64,000 nt of DNA. Origin: Oscillatoriales cyanobacterium (GTDB taxonomy: Bacteria; Cyanobacteriota; Cyanobacteriia; Cyanobacteriales; Microcoleaceae). The position numbers were made by a program, and so were the translations under genes. How positions within the stretch are numbered: position 1 is the stretch's first letter; every line of letters starts with the position of its first letter. Positions 9,701-18,188 of the stretch are shown here, piece by piece. Location of the stretch: contig RDXX01000054.1 of assembly GCA_004292955.1 (NCBI GenBank), forward strand, positions 1 to 64,000, written 5' to 3'. The notes under the pieces were generated by a model. That model was not told the origin of the DNA, ran no database searches, and saw only the letters and a list, made by a program, of their open reading frames with translations.

Positions 9701-12700
9701 GGAGAGTTTTACATCCAAATCTAGATTGGAAATTGACGGTAATCCTTTCCCAGCTAACTCAACGCCGACAAATCCGCTGGCTGTCAAACCGCGAGTTGCA
9801 GCTTTTTCTACTTCTATCCGTTTGCCATCCCAGTTAAATATTGCATCAAAAGGTTGTTTGAGAAAGGGCAATTCCGAGATGCGGAAACTGCCGCCGGCGC
9901 GAACATTTTGCGGGGAAGCAGCAGCAATCGGGCCGGATAAATCAACATTCCCGTTAAATAGTCCCCGCAGTAGGGGGAGATTTTGGGCTTGGGAGACTAA
10001 ACCGCTGCCTTGCAAGCTTTGCCGCTGGGCTTCAAAGGCTTTCTGGAAGCGACTTAGGGCAATTTGGTCGCCTTCAATTGACGCGCGCCAATTCCCCGAT
10101 TGTGCGCTACCTTTGGCGTTGACAACTCCGCCACCGTTGGCGAGTCGAATTTGTCCGTCGCCGTTGGCTGTGATGCCGTTGGCGGTTAAATTATCTGTAT
10201 TTCCCACTATTCTGATTTTGCCGTCGAGGGTTCCGGCAATTTCTCGCGGTAAATTGGTTGTCAGCAAACCTGTTTGTTTGAGGGTTTGTTCTAAATTGCT
10301 GACTGTAACTCCGTTGGTTGCTAGCGATGCTTCCAAGTTGCCGTTTTCCAATTTTGCCGTAGTATCGATCGCCCCGAGTCGATCGACCAAAATCCGTCCT
10401 TCTCCACTAGCACGAATTCCTTTAGCTGTCAAATTATCCAAACTGCCCGATGCTTGGTATTGGCCGTTAACTCTGCCGTCAAATCCTTTAGGCAAAGTCG
10501 CCGTCAGCGGAAACAGTTGGAGATTGCGGACTGTTTGTTCTAGGCGGCTGAGAATAACTCGATCGAGATCCGCAACAGCTTGCCATTGTCCAGCATCTAA
10601 TTTTCCCTTAAAATCAACCGTACCGTCGGCAATATTTAATTTGCCACTGCTGTTAACAGAAACATCGGCGATGCTTGATTTGTCAAGACTTCCCGCCGCT
10701 TGAATTTGATTTGATATTTGGCCGTCAATCGATTTGAGATTTTGAATTTTGGATTTTAGATTGCTATATTGTTCTTGCTTTTCGGGATTGAATGCCGAAG
10801 CCACATCTAACAGCGGCAATCCTAAATTTACCAGGCTGCTGATAGAAGTGCGATCTGTTTCTGCGGTTCCTTGCCAATTTCCCGCTGCCAATTCTCCTTT
10901 GAAATTGACATTGTTGCCGCCCAGATTGAGTTTGCCGCTACCGTTGAGATTAATTGCGCTAGCCGTCAAATTTTCCAGACTTCCAGAAGCTGTAAATTGA
11001 CTCGATAACTGGCCGTCGATCGATTTTAGATTTTGGATTTTAGATTTTAGATTGGCAGATTGCTGATTTTCGGGATTGAATGCGGAAGCCACATCTAAAA
11101 TAGGCAGTGTTAAATCTACCAAGCGGCTGATGGAAGTGCGATCTGTTTCTGCGGTTGCTTGCCAATTTCCGTCTGTCAATTCTCCTTTGAGATTGACACT
11201 GCTGTCGGCAATATTGAGTTTACCGTTGGTGCTAAGATTGATGCCGCTAGCGGTTAAATTGTCAAGATTTCCCGCAGCTTGAAATTCTCCTGCTAGCTGG
11301 CCATCCAATGATTTTAGATTTTGGATTTTGGATTTTAGATTGTCGAGATTGGCAGAATTTGCGATCGCCAAAAATGGCAAGCCAATATCAAGTAAGGGAT
11401 TGATGGCAACTTTTTCGGTTTTGCCAGAAGCTTGCCAGCGGCCTGATTCTAGTTTGCCATTAACATCAACAATACTATCAGCAACATTCAGCGTTCCTTT
11501 GCCGCTAGCATAAATACCATTTAAACTCAAATCGTCCAGAGTTCCCGCAACTTCGGCAGTGCCGCTGAACAAACCAGCTAATTCAGGAGGTAAATTAAGT
11601 CGGGGAATCAGTGGCTGCAAACTTTTGACTGCCACGCGATCGCCCTTGATTATAGCTTCCCACTGACGGTCTTGGATCGCCGCATCCACATTCACCGTAG
11701 CATCGCCAATTTTGACAACGGTATTTTGCAAATCCGCCGTATTACCTCCGGCGCGAATTTCGCCGCTAGCCGGAAAAGTCCCTTGTGGTGCTTGCCATTT
11801 AGCTCTAGCTTGGATATTATTTAACGGCCCGAAAACTTGAGCTTTGGCGGACACACTGCCAATTTTAACAGCAGCGGGAATCGGGAGAGCGTAAATTTGG
11901 GCGATCGCATCTCCGGGCAGATTTTCCGCTTGCAAATCGAACACCAAACCCGATCGCGAATTCTCACTTCCCAACGTTATATCGACTTCACCTTTGCCAC
12001 CAATTTTACCGCCCGCCGCCGGCACAACTAATATATCGCTCAATGTCAAAGCTAAAGAGGACAACGGCACAGTTGACGGTGGAGAATTCGGCGTTGGAGT
12101 TTGAGCTGTTCTCCCGCGTTCCAATTTAAAGTTAGTGCTAATATTGTTTAATTGCAGGCGATCGACTGTAGCGGGTTTTGTCGAGGCGATCGTACCTGTC
12201 AGCACTGGATTTGCAACGGTTCCAGTCAGTTTAGCATCCGCCTTCACTTCTCCGGCAACTGCGATCGGCAATACTACTTTCTGCCCTAACTCTGCCTCCA
12301 CCGCACTAATAACACTTGCCACAGCTACCGGTTGCACGTTAGTTATCAGATTGAAACTCGCTTGTTCGGTATTAAAATTAGCTCCAGTCGCAACTGTTCC
12401 GGCTATTTGAACGGGAATTAAACCGTAATTACCTGTGAGAGTATCGACAATTAAATTAGTTCCCTGAAACCGCAATTGACCGCTACCATTTTGGATAATC
12501 TGTTTCAGCGGTTTGATACTTGCTTGCACTCCGGCAAAACTTGCTGTTCCAGTAATTCCAGATAATTTATTGTCTCGCACTTGCACGGTTAAATTGCTAT
12601 TTGCCAGACCTTTTTGTAGAGAAATGCCGGAAACTTTCAGCAAGCGAGTGATGTCGGACAAAGGTAAGTTTTGCGATTGCAGTAGCACGTTAGTTTGAGC

Positions 12701-13366
12701 CGCAGGCAACAGAGAATCAGCCTTGACTGCAAAATTGTCATTATTGGTAAACTGACCGTTAAGTTCGTAGAGAACGCGCTGATTTTGCTCGCGAAACAAA
12801 GCGCTGCCATTTTTGAGAGTTACCGAAATCGGCGCCGAAGTTTTCTGTCCGACTTCGGGACTAGGCACTAAAACTGCACCGGCATTTTCAACTCGAATTG
12901 CTTCAATTTCCGTTTTAAATAAACCCGCAGGTTTTTTGTCCTGGGTGGGAATATCAACCCAGCGGCCTTCTGCATCCTGTTCGATATAAGCGCTAGGTTT
13001 AACTAAGGTAATATCTAATTTGAGAGTGCGGTTGAACAGCAGCGGCCAAATTGAAAATTTCACTTCCACTGCTTCTGTGGAAGCGTAATCTGGATCGATC
13101 GCAGTTGCGGGTACAGTCGATCGACCAAACCGCAACCCGATCGGAGAAAATCGCTCCAAACGTCCGATTTGCACTGGCCGCTTCAGTGTCTGACTGACCT
13201 CAGATGCCACCAAAGGAGCTAACTTTTTCTGCACCCACTCCCGTGCGGCTACCGCCCCAACCAAGCCGAGAATGCCCACTCCCGTACCGCTAAGCAGCAA
13301 GATACGCCACCAGTGGCGCCCAGAACGGGGTGCGAGTTGTTTTTTGTCATCGTCCGAGTTAGTCAT
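6722..13366 (-). CDS. tamB: TamB-like translocation and assembly / lipid-bridge protein (2214 aa)
   Basis: This is a very large envelope protein with one N-terminal membrane anchor (about 19-42, WWRILLLSGTGVGILG) and a long series of beta-rich repeats. It ends in the DUF490/TamB domain (about 1800-2214, with STLAIANLAGAGLFNNLQS, LSEFRLFPT and a terminal VTAEYELRF strand like an outer-membrane signal). TamB-type proteins span the periplasm and help outer-membrane assembly or carry lipids. Residues about 600-910 are near-identical ~97-residue units carrying KGELTDGNWQATAETDRTS-like sequence. Three of these units contain the peptide NLKSKIQNLKS, which is translated heptamer repeat. A Ser/Thr/Pro-rich linker lies near residue 1900. 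The start has ATG with hydrophilic residues before the anchor. Confidence 0.92.
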   Translation of the reverse strand: MTNSDDDKKQLAPRSGRHWWRILLLSGTGVGILGLVGAVAAREWVQKKLAPLVASEVSQTLKRPVQIGRLERFSPIGLRFGRSTVPATAIDPDYASTEAVEVKFSIWPLLFNRTLKLDITLVKPSAYIEQDAEGRWVDIPTQDKKPAGLFKTEIEAIRVENAGAVLVPSPEVGQKTSAPISVTLKNGSALFREQNQRVLYELNGQFTNNDNFAVKADSLLPAAQTNVLLQSQNLPLSDITRLLKVSGISLQKGLANSNLTVQVRDNKLSGITGTASFAGVQASIKPLKQIIQNGSGQLRFQGTNLIVDTLTGNYGLIPVQIAGTVATGANFNTEQASFNLITNVQPVAVASVISAVEAELGQKVVLPIAVAGEVKADAKLTGTVANPVLTGTIASTKPATVDRLQLNNISTNFKLERGRTAQTPTPNSPPSTVPLSSLALTLSDILVVPAAGGKIGGKGEVDITLGSENSRSGLVFDLQAENLPGDAIAQIYALPIPAAVKIGSVSAKAQVFGPLNNIQARAKWQAPQGTFPASGEIRAGGNTADLQNTVVKIGDATVNVDAAIQDRQWEAIIKGDRVAVKSLQPLIPRLNLPPELAGLFSGTAEVAGTLDDLSLNGIYASGKGTLNVADSIVDVNGKLESGRWQASGKTEKVAINPLLDIGLPFLAIANSANLDNLKSKIQNLKSLDGQLAGEFQAAGNLDNLTASGINLSTNGKLNIADSSVNLKGELTDGNWQATAETDRTSISRLVDLTLPILDVASAFNPENQQSANLKSKIQNLKSIDGQLSSQFTASGSLENLTASAINLNGSGKLNLGGNNVNFKGELAAGNWQGTAETDRTSISSLVNLGLPLLDVASAFNPEKQEQYSNLKSKIQNLKSIDGQISNQIQAAGSLDKSSIADVSVNSSGKLNIADGTVDFKGKLDAGQWQAVADLDRVILSRLEQTVRNLQLFPLTATLPKGFDGRVNGQYQASGSLDNLTAKGIRASGEGRILVDRLGAIDTTAKLENGNLEASLATNGVTVSNLEQTLKQTGLLTTNLPREIAGTLDGKIRIVGNTDNLTANGITANGDGQIRLANGGGVVNAKGSAQSGNWRASIEGDQIALSRFQKAFEAQRQSLQGSGLVSQAQNLPLLRGLFNGNVDLSGPIAAASPQNVRAGGSFRISELPFLKQPFDAIFNWDGKRIEVEKAATRGLTASGFVGVELAGKGLPSISNLDLDVKLSNFNLEALPAEQLAFLTPMGAKKSSEKNQPVRGNVDFTGRLTGTLAALSLVGDVEVRNLAVNQVAFDPVLAGKVTASSDKSVDLRLAGPQDKIEVALNQSFLPTSFLVKRGESVARGQAEGETLRVNLSDFPLAALNLSPGEEAGLGPITGTVSGQVNVPGWKMPLNPATLQATGQIAIAQPAIGYIKGDSFQAEFSYANGSATLTNGIFRQGTGQYSISGNVKAGANPEFTGKVNIQQGNLQQVLAALQYFNLGDFARGLKPPVYGNSGDVKTVAVGEPEAPLIEQLRRLAEIEVILQQQQAVKSSEKLPALSQLQGTFGGEIAVAGSLRTGVQAQFNVKGDNWQWGKYVAEQFSIEGSFQDGILTVLPLEIRSGKSAIGFSGQLGQKAQSGQLRVENVPVEELAKLIELPFVDVTGNLNLRANLAGSLENPQATGELSLLDGTLNGEPIKKADSSFSYSNARLNFGGSALVTQTEPIEVQGSLPFELPFAAVKPDNNQIDLRANLQNEGLAIINVLTPQIAWVNGKGQVQIRIGGTLQQPVAQGIANFENATVRARAFPEPLTGLTGTVRFEGDRIRVEGIRGQLSKGEVVAQGVIPLSVPFAEGDVDAANPLAVNLDKLGLNLRGLYRGGAVGQVQARGTALRPQLSGKIELYDGEVFLPSAGGGGTRLASSDSPSTTTSSPTTPTEVSTSPATPTSPTSSPSFEVGLNDLALKLGRGVRVTSAPILNFQATGALTVNGTLDDIRPAGTIRLTSGAVNLFTTQFKLDKGYPQTATFVPTQGLDPTLDVRLATSVQEVSRFRTPGTSVASEIADEPTSFGSVRSVRIQALVKGKASQLAENIELRSSPGRSQTEIVALLGGSFVQTLGQGDSTLAIANLAGAGLFNNLQSVITNATGLSEFRLFPTRIRGNEGQTASSSSGAASGAGSLGIGLEVGADITRNLSASIIRVLSANQPTEFNVRYRLNDKILLRGSTNFQGDNRVTAEYELRF
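10640..11560 (-). repeat. ~290-bp internal repeats of tamB carrying translated TCTAAAA heptamers
   Basis: Three units spaced about 290 bp apart each contain a short run of the heptamer otherwise found between genes, at about 10733-10766, 11023-11058 and 11309-11346. In frame these give NLKSKIQNLKS at equivalent positions of each unit. Confidence 0.85.
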
Positions 13367-13417
13367 GCTTATTTCTCAAGGTTGTGAGAATTCAGGAATT
13401 GAGGAAATCAGCCGGTT

Positions 13418-13476
13418 TGAGAGAGGAAGAGGAAAGAGGGGGAGAAAGGGAGAGGGGGAGGGGGAGAGGGGGGATT
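13418..13476 (+). other. Polypurine tract upstream of tamB
   Basis: About 59 bases are almost only A and G on the top strand, with many runs of three to six G. It lies 50-110 bases upstream of the tamB start. It could form a triplex or G-quadruplex, or may simply be a simple-sequence tract. Confidence 0.6.
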
Positions 13477-13659
13477 TGACGAGTTTTGGTCGAGAATTGA
13501 AATATACAATTTAGTAGTAGAGCGGAAAAATTCTGGGATTCTGACGAAGGCTTTCTGTCTTTGCTAGACTCATAACTGAGCTTGGAAGTGCCGATCGCAC
13601 AATGAAACTTCAATATTCACCCCCTCCTATGTCGCACAGACTCCAGAAATCTTTACCAA

Positions 13660-13790
13660 ACTTAATCTAAAATCGTCACACCTCGTACAACCGACAGTCA
13701 ATCTAAAATCTAAAATCTACAATCGCCACACCTCGTACAACAGACAGTCAATCTAAAATCTAAAATCTAAAATCTAAAATTGCCCGATCG
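13660..13790. repeat. Heptamer arrays with a duplicated ~60-bp spacer unit
   Basis: Copies of ATCTAAA alternate with the segment CACACCTCGTACAAC..GACAGTCA, which appears twice with one or two changes. The block lies between the divergently transcribed tamB and DUF3110 genes. The rest of 13367-13834 shows no gene. Confidence 0.8.
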
Positions 13791-13834
13791 CTTCTAAGAT
13801 AAAAAAACGGTGGTTAAGAAGGTCTTTAAAACTT

Positions 13835-14221
13835 ATGCGAGTGTTCGTCTTACTCTTCAATGCCCGCACCGAGAATGAGGGAATTCACACCATTCAACTC
13901 GGCGATCGCAACAAAGTTCTGATGTTTGAGTCAGAAGACGACGCCACACGCTTTGGCGTGATGTTGGAAGCTCAGGATTTTCCCGAACCCGCTGTCGAGG
14001 CGATCGACGATGAGGAAATTAAGGAGTTCTGCGACAGTGTTGATTATGATTGGGAACTTGTGCCGGCGGGCGCACTAGCGATTCCGCCAGAAGACAATGT
14101 AACACAGACTCAGTGGCAGGCAGAGGGGCAGTCGGAACCGGAGTCACAGCCGGAGTCGGATTCTGAGGTTTCTCAAGACGAACTGGATTCTATGCGCCGC
14201 CGACTCGAAGGACTTTTGTAA
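13835..14221 (+). CDS. DUF3110 domain protein
   Basis: This 128-residue cyanobacterial and plastid-lineage protein of unknown function begins MRVFVLLFNARTENEGIHTI. The DUF3110 core covers about residues 1-75 (VLMFESEDDATRF, LEAQDFPEPAVE, EFCDSVDYDWELV). The C-terminal 45 residues are acidic and Ser/Glu/Pro-rich, ending in a short amphipathic helix (DELDSMRRRLEGLL). No membrane segment or catalytic motif is visible. It precedes murQ by 210 bases with a simple-sequence tract between, so a shared operon is possible but not shown. Confidence 0.85.
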   Translation: MRVFVLLFNARTENEGIHTIQLGDRNKVLMFESEDDATRFGVMLEAQDFPEPAVEAIDDEEIKEFCDSVDYDWELVPAGALAIPPEDNVTQTQWQAEGQSEPESQPESDSEVSQDELDSMRRRLEGLL

Positions 14222-14289
14222 TCACGAAGGAAGAAGGAAGAAGGAAGAGGGAAGAAGGAAGAAGGAAGAGGGAAGAAGGAAGAAGGATA
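14222..14289 (+). repeat. GGAAGAA simple-sequence tract
   Basis: Tandem GAAGGAA/GAGGGAA heptamer-like units begin directly after the DUF3110 stop codon. Confidence 0.8.
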
Positions 14290-14431
14290 AATTTGATATC
14301 TTCCAGCATTCTCAATCCTAGACTCGATTTCTAGATACAGGCTTCTAGGCTGAAGCTGGGACTCTGTATGTCTCCTGACTCTGCCCACCAGAAGCAAAAA
14401 TTGCCAACGGATCGTTAATAACTGACAAAAA

Positions 14432-15346
14432 ATGAAGAATTTGGAAGAACGGGGGCATCTGCTGACGGAACAGGTGAATGCCAACAGCGCGAATTTAGAC
14501 CAACTTAGCTCGATCGAATTGGTGGACTTGTTCAACGCAGAAGACGCCCAAACCTTAAATGCGATCGCCCGTGCCCGCGAACAGTTAGCCCGGGCGATCG
14601 ACATTGCTGCCGAATCTCTACGTCAAGGAGGCCGCCTATTTTACGTCGGTGCGGGCACTTCCGGGCGTTTGGGGGTACTCGATGCCGCCGAGTGTCCCCC
14701 CACCTTCTGCACGCCGCCAGAACTCGTACAGGGCATAATTGCCGGGGGTGCGGGGGCTTTGGTGCGGAGTTCGGAGGATTTGGAGGATCGGGCTGAAGAT
14801 GGCGCTGAGTCGATCGCCCACCGTCACATTAACAATCTCGATGTGGTTGTCGGGATTACGGCTGGGGGTACAACGCCCTTTGTAGCGGGTGCTTTACACG
14901 CGGCGCGCCAGCGGGGGGCGAAAACAGTGTTTATCGCCTGCGTACCCGTCGAACAGGTGAATTTTGAGGCTGATGTGGATATTCGGTTGTTGGTTGGCCC
15001 GGAGATAGTCGCGGGTTCGACGCGCTTGAAAGCTGGTACTGTGACAAAAATGGCTTTGAATATTCTTTCGACTGGCGTAATGGTCAAGCTGGGGAAGGTT
15101 TACGGCAATCGGATGGTTGATGTGGCGGTGACTAATAAGAAATTGCGCGATCGGGCGGTACGGATGTTACAAGATTTAACTGATTTGGGCCGGGATGAAG
15201 CGGGTTTTTTGTTGGAAAAAAGCGGCAAGTCTGTAAAATTAGCTTTGATGATGCACTGGACTGGTTTGGAGAAGCAAGAGTGCGATCGAATTTTGGGCGA
15301 GTTTCAAGGGAATTTGCGATCGGCAGTAGCATCAATACAATTGTAG
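14432..15346 (+). CDS. murQ: N-acetylmuramic acid 6-phosphate etherase
   Basis: This enzyme cleaves the lactyl ether of MurNAc-6-phosphate to give GlcNAc-6-phosphate and D-lactate during recycling of cell-wall sugars. The 304-residue protein has the family N-terminus (LEERGHLLTEQVN) and a SIS sugar-phosphate domain with VGAGTSGRLGVLDAAECPPT, in which Glu87 is the expected catalytic acid. Also present are GITAGGTTPFV and GSTRLKAGTVTKMALN. The length is normal. The last 17 codons and stop (15296-15346) are duplicated about 130 bp downstream, beyond a small inverted-repeat element, so the present 3' end may be a repaired or duplicated one. Confidence 0.96.
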   Translation: MKNLEERGHLLTEQVNANSANLDQLSSIELVDLFNAEDAQTLNAIARAREQLARAIDIAAESLRQGGRLFYVGAGTSGRLGVLDAAECPPTFCTPPELVQGIIAGGAGALVRSSEDLEDRAEDGAESIAHRHINNLDVVVGITAGGTTPFVAGALHAARQRGAKTVFIACVPVEQVNFEADVDIRLLVGPEIVAGSTRLKAGTVTKMALNILSTGVMVKLGKVYGNRMVDVAVTNKKLRDRAVRMLQDLTDLGRDEAGFLLEKSGKSVKLALMMHWTGLEKQECDRILGEFQGNLRSAVASIQL

Positions 15347-15484
15347 ATTTTTGCGATCGTAGGGTGCGTCGCCACAGAAAATCCCTCGCCTTGCATACCG
15401 ACAATCTCAAAGCGACGCACCTGTTGTTAGGCGAATTTCAAGGCAATTTGCGATCGGCTGTAGCATCAATACAATTGTAGATTT
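15296..15484. mobile_element. murQ tail duplication bracketing a GTAGGGTGCGTCGC element
   Basis: The 55 bp at 15296-15350 and at 15430-15484 differ at three positions, and both code for GEFQGNLRSAVASIQL plus stop. Between them lies an element with ends GTAGGGTGCGTCGCC (15359-15373) and AGCGACGCACC (15411-15421). Confidence 0.85.
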
Positions 15485-15490
15485 TACGTG

Positions 15491-15722
15491 AATACGAGAA
15501 GAATACTCGGCGGTTGAAACCGCGTCTACAGACACGAAGTCCGCCTCCGCGGACTGAAGAAAGAAGAATACGAGAAGACTCGGCGGTTGAAACCGCGTCT
15601 ACACACACGAAGTCCGCCTCCGCGGACTGAAGAAAGAAGATTAACTCGTTCTTGTCGCTGTACCTGGTAACGAGTAATCTTCAACCCGCGAAGGCGGGTT
15701 TAGTTTGTATAGACGCGGTTTC
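15491..15722. repeat. Dispersed GGCGGTTGAAACCGCGTCTACA repeat block (2.5 copies)
   Basis: Two near-identical ~75-bp units at 15491-15567 and 15569-15640 contain CGGCGGTTGAAACCGCGTCT and TCCGCCTCCGCGGACTGAAG. An inverted partial copy ends at 15722. The same family occurs at 30427-30803 and at 59957-60002. Confidence 0.85.
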
Positions 15723-15740
15723 AACTGCCCGATCTACTTC

Positions 15741-17075
15741 CTAAATTGCACTCACAAAAACAGAAGATGTAAGCTGACTTTGACTTACACCCTGCACGAT
15801 TCCCAAATAATTAGCCCCCGACTTAATCGCCGTAGAAGCGATGCTTGCACCTGCATCCAACTTCAAACTCACAGATTCAAAAGTCAAGTTGGCAAATCCG
15901 ATCCCGTCGGTTAAACCAATCTTATCCCCGGCGACAAAATCGGTAATCACATCGGCACCAACTAACGTAGCCGAAACAGACAAACCTCCTGCTAGGATAA
16001 ACGTATCATTACCAGCACCGCCGGTCAGAATGTCTTGCCCGCGATCGCCCCCCAGCAAATCATCGCCGTTACCGCCAATCAAGATATCATTTTCCTTGCC
16101 GCCCCGGAGAGTATCGTTGCCATCTCCTCCGATCAGTCGATCGTTATCATTGTTGCCGCTGATAAAATCATTACCAACACCGCCATCAATTAAATCCGAA
16201 TCTTTACCGCCGGATAAGATGTCATTACCACCTGCGCCGTTAATTGTATCCGCGCCTTGCATTCCATTAATCGTATCAGCGCCTGCTCCTCCAGTGAGAT
16301 TGTCTTTCCCGGAAAGGGCAAAAATTTGCAATCCCACAGCGCTGGCAGGTATTTGAGTATCAGCAGCATCTGATAGGAAATAATTGCCACCGCTGGCTAT
16401 ATTCTTGGGTGCTGTCGTCGGGGTGCCGTCCCCTGTAGCATTGGGTATTGGGGAAGTAATGGAGACTAATGTGCTGGGTGTTGGAGTTGGAGTTGGAGTT
16501 GGTACGGGAGTTGGTGTGGGAGTTGGAGTTGGAGTTGGCGTTGGAGGTGGTGCGGGATTGACACTACCATCAAGCGAAGTAGCAAAAACTTGCGTCCAAT
16601 AGTGATTGTAATTGACGCTGCCAGTATCGTTGGCTAAGAAATAGTAACCAATGCCAATCTCTTTCAGATTCGGATTAAGAATGTTAGCCCGGTGGCCACT
16701 GCTGTTCATCCATGATGATACAACTTGGTCGGGTGTAGACGATCCCGCAGCGATATTTTCTGCTGCCGAGCTGAATTTATAGCCCGTTGCAGTAATCCGA
16801 TTTCCCATTGACGAACCATCTTTTCCGGTGTGATCGAAAAAGTCTTGCACTGCCATGTTTTGGGTGTGATTTTGCGCCGCATTCAACAACTGAGTATTTA
16901 AGGTTAGGGGGGACAAACTCAATTTGCTGCGCTCTATGTTCGTAAGTTCTAAAACTTTATAAATAAAGTTTTGATTGGTTGTGGCTGGTGCGGGTTGTGA
17001 CAGTTGAGAAGCCGATCGCTCTCCTGTTAAAATGTCCGCAGACTGAGAATCGGAATTTTGTAGTTGTTCAAGCAT
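15741..17075 (-). CDS. Secreted CAP-domain protein with RTX calcium-binding repeats
   Basis: In this 444-residue protein, residues about 35-180 are a CAP/SCP domain: NIERSKLSLSPL, DFFDHTGKDGSSMGNRI, AENIAAGSS, SSGHRANIL and a tryptophan-containing HYWTQVF strand. A Pro-Thr repeat linker follows (about 183-212, coded by a 6-bp repeat near 16480-16550). The C-terminal half holds about eight GGxGxDxL-type RTX nonapeptides (GGNDILSGG, GVGNDFISG, GGDGNDTLRGG) that bind calcium. There is no N-terminal signal peptide, as expected for type I secretion through a C-terminal signal. The role is probably extracellular or surface. No ABC exporter genes lie next to it. Confidence 0.88.
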   Translation of the reverse strand: MLEQLQNSDSQSADILTGERSASQLSQPAPATTNQNFIYKVLELTNIERSKLSLSPLTLNTQLLNAAQNHTQNMAVQDFFDHTGKDGSSMGNRITATGYKFSSAAENIAAGSSTPDQVVSSWMNSSGHRANILNPNLKEIGIGYYFLANDTGSVNYNHYWTQVFATSLDGSVNPAPPPTPTPTPTPTPTPVPTPTPTPTPSTLVSITSPIPNATGDGTPTTAPKNIASGGNYFLSDAADTQIPASAVGLQIFALSGKDNLTGGAGADTINGMQGADTINGAGGNDILSGGKDSDLIDGGVGNDFISGNNDNDRLIGGDGNDTLRGGKENDILIGGNGDDLLGGDRGQDILTGGAGNDTFILAGGLSVSATLVGADVITDFVAGDKIGLTDGIGFANLTFESVSLKLDAGASIASTAIKSGANYLGIVQGVSQSQLTSSVFVSAI

Positions 17076-17416
17076 GGGGATGATAAAAATGTTTAAGACT
17101 GGGCTGAGCTGGTAGATGGCTTACCGTCTTAACGATAATTTCCCCGATCGCAGGCTGGGCAGGCTTCAACAATTGTCTTAATCCCTGCCACTGTTGTATC
17201 TATTGTTATTATACCTATTCTTCAACTGCGGATGTCAATATCCGGACTCTGGTTGAAAAAAGCCAAGAGTGCGATCGCCCGTGGAATCAATACAACCGAG
17301 ATTCCGCAGCCACGAGCGCGTCACGCAGAACAATTACCCACAACATTATTTTTAAAGTAATTTATTATACTTGCTTTTTAAGGTTTAACCGTTAATATAC
17401 GTACAACAATACAATT

Positions 17417-17444
17417 TATAGCGGTTCTCAAAAAAAGTGAGGTA
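17417..17444 (+). repeat. Solo left end of the TATAGC element
   Basis: TATAGCGGTTCTCA followed by GTGAGGTAT matches the left terminus of the element at 4741. No matching right end is found nearby. Confidence 0.6.
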
Positions 17445-17492
17445 TGCCCCATGCCCTAAGTATCGCTCAAAGATCGGCTCGCATCTGGATCG

Positions 17493-17561
17493 AGGTACGT
17501 AGTTGCGCTTAAGCGCTCTTTATAATATTAGGAAAGAGCGCTTAAGCGCAACTACGTACCT
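17493..17561. repeat. Inverted repeat with 29-bp perfect arms (GTACGTAGTTGCGCTT family)
   Basis: Arms at 17493-17521 and 17533-17561 are exact reverse complements around an 11-base AT-rich loop. Relatives are at 28647-28783 and 33001-33044. Confidence 0.9.
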
Positions 17562-17653
17562 AACTTGTCTGACGACAATAAAACCGCCCTGTGCGGAATC
17601 TGAGATAGAGCTTGAGATTTGAGATTTTTCCTGATTAGCTTAACAGACGGGAA

Positions 17654-17688
17654 TCCCCACACTATACCGATCGAAGGTTAGTGTGGGA
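17654..17688 (+). other. Hairpin resembling the end of an IS200/IS605-type element
   Basis: GGGAATCCCCACACTA pairs with TAGTGTGGGA. The GGGAATCCCC context recalls IS200/IS605 right ends. The following 17700-18010 shows no convincing coding frame and may be degraded transposon sequence. The 1.1-kb gap 17076-18188 otherwise holds only the repeats listed. Confidence 0.25.
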
Positions 17689-18038
17689 TGAGAGGCGTGT
17701 GAGACTCCGATTCCACCTGTCCATAATCTCAAAGCGCAGCTTTGAGCAGTGGGCGGGTGGATGACGAGATGAACAAAAGTTCAATAGTCGTGGTAAAATA
17801 CTTAGATCTTGGATCAAAGAATAACAATCTGGGTCTAAGTCCAAAAAATTCAGGTGACAAGTGGGGCGGGACGTGTTCCTCACTATAAAACGCCGTAAAG
17901 GGAAACCATTGGAGTCCGCGGGAAGGAAGATCTCGATATCCTTAACAGGACTCAGATGCCTACAATATACCGCTTGCGGTTGATGTAGGAGCGTCACTAA
18001 GGTTCATATTGCGCGTCCAGTTCGCGGGCTGGGGGCTA

Positions 18039-18100
18039 GAAACCCGGTTTCTTCGAGTTTTGCGTTTAGTTACGAAAAATCTACGAAGAAACCGGGTTTC
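18039..18100. repeat. Inverted pair of AGAAACCCGGTTTCTTCG palindromes
   Basis: Arms at 18039-18056 and 18084-18100 are each palindromic at the core (AAACCCGGTTT). Related sequence lies at 26779-26846 and 62319-62386. Confidence 0.75.
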
Positions 18101-18188
18101 ACTCTTGTTAGCGATCGCGCGCCAACTAATTTTTTAGTAGAATCCTCACAAAAAATTCTCAATTAATTCAAAATTCACCGCTCAAAAC

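Noticed and set aside
9639-10703. 354-aa open frame antisense to tamB
   Set aside because: Shadow of a low-stop-content coding strand. It is Arg/Pro/Ser-rich with no recognisable domain.
15347-15480. Read-through from murQ giving a longer protein with a second tail
   Set aside because: murQ has its own stop at 15344-15346. The second tail lies beyond the inserted element and cannot be reached in frame.
17662-17997. 111-aa minus-strand frame in the large gap
   Set aside because: No domain, signal or ribosome binding site, and it overlaps a hairpin that looks like an insertion-sequence end.
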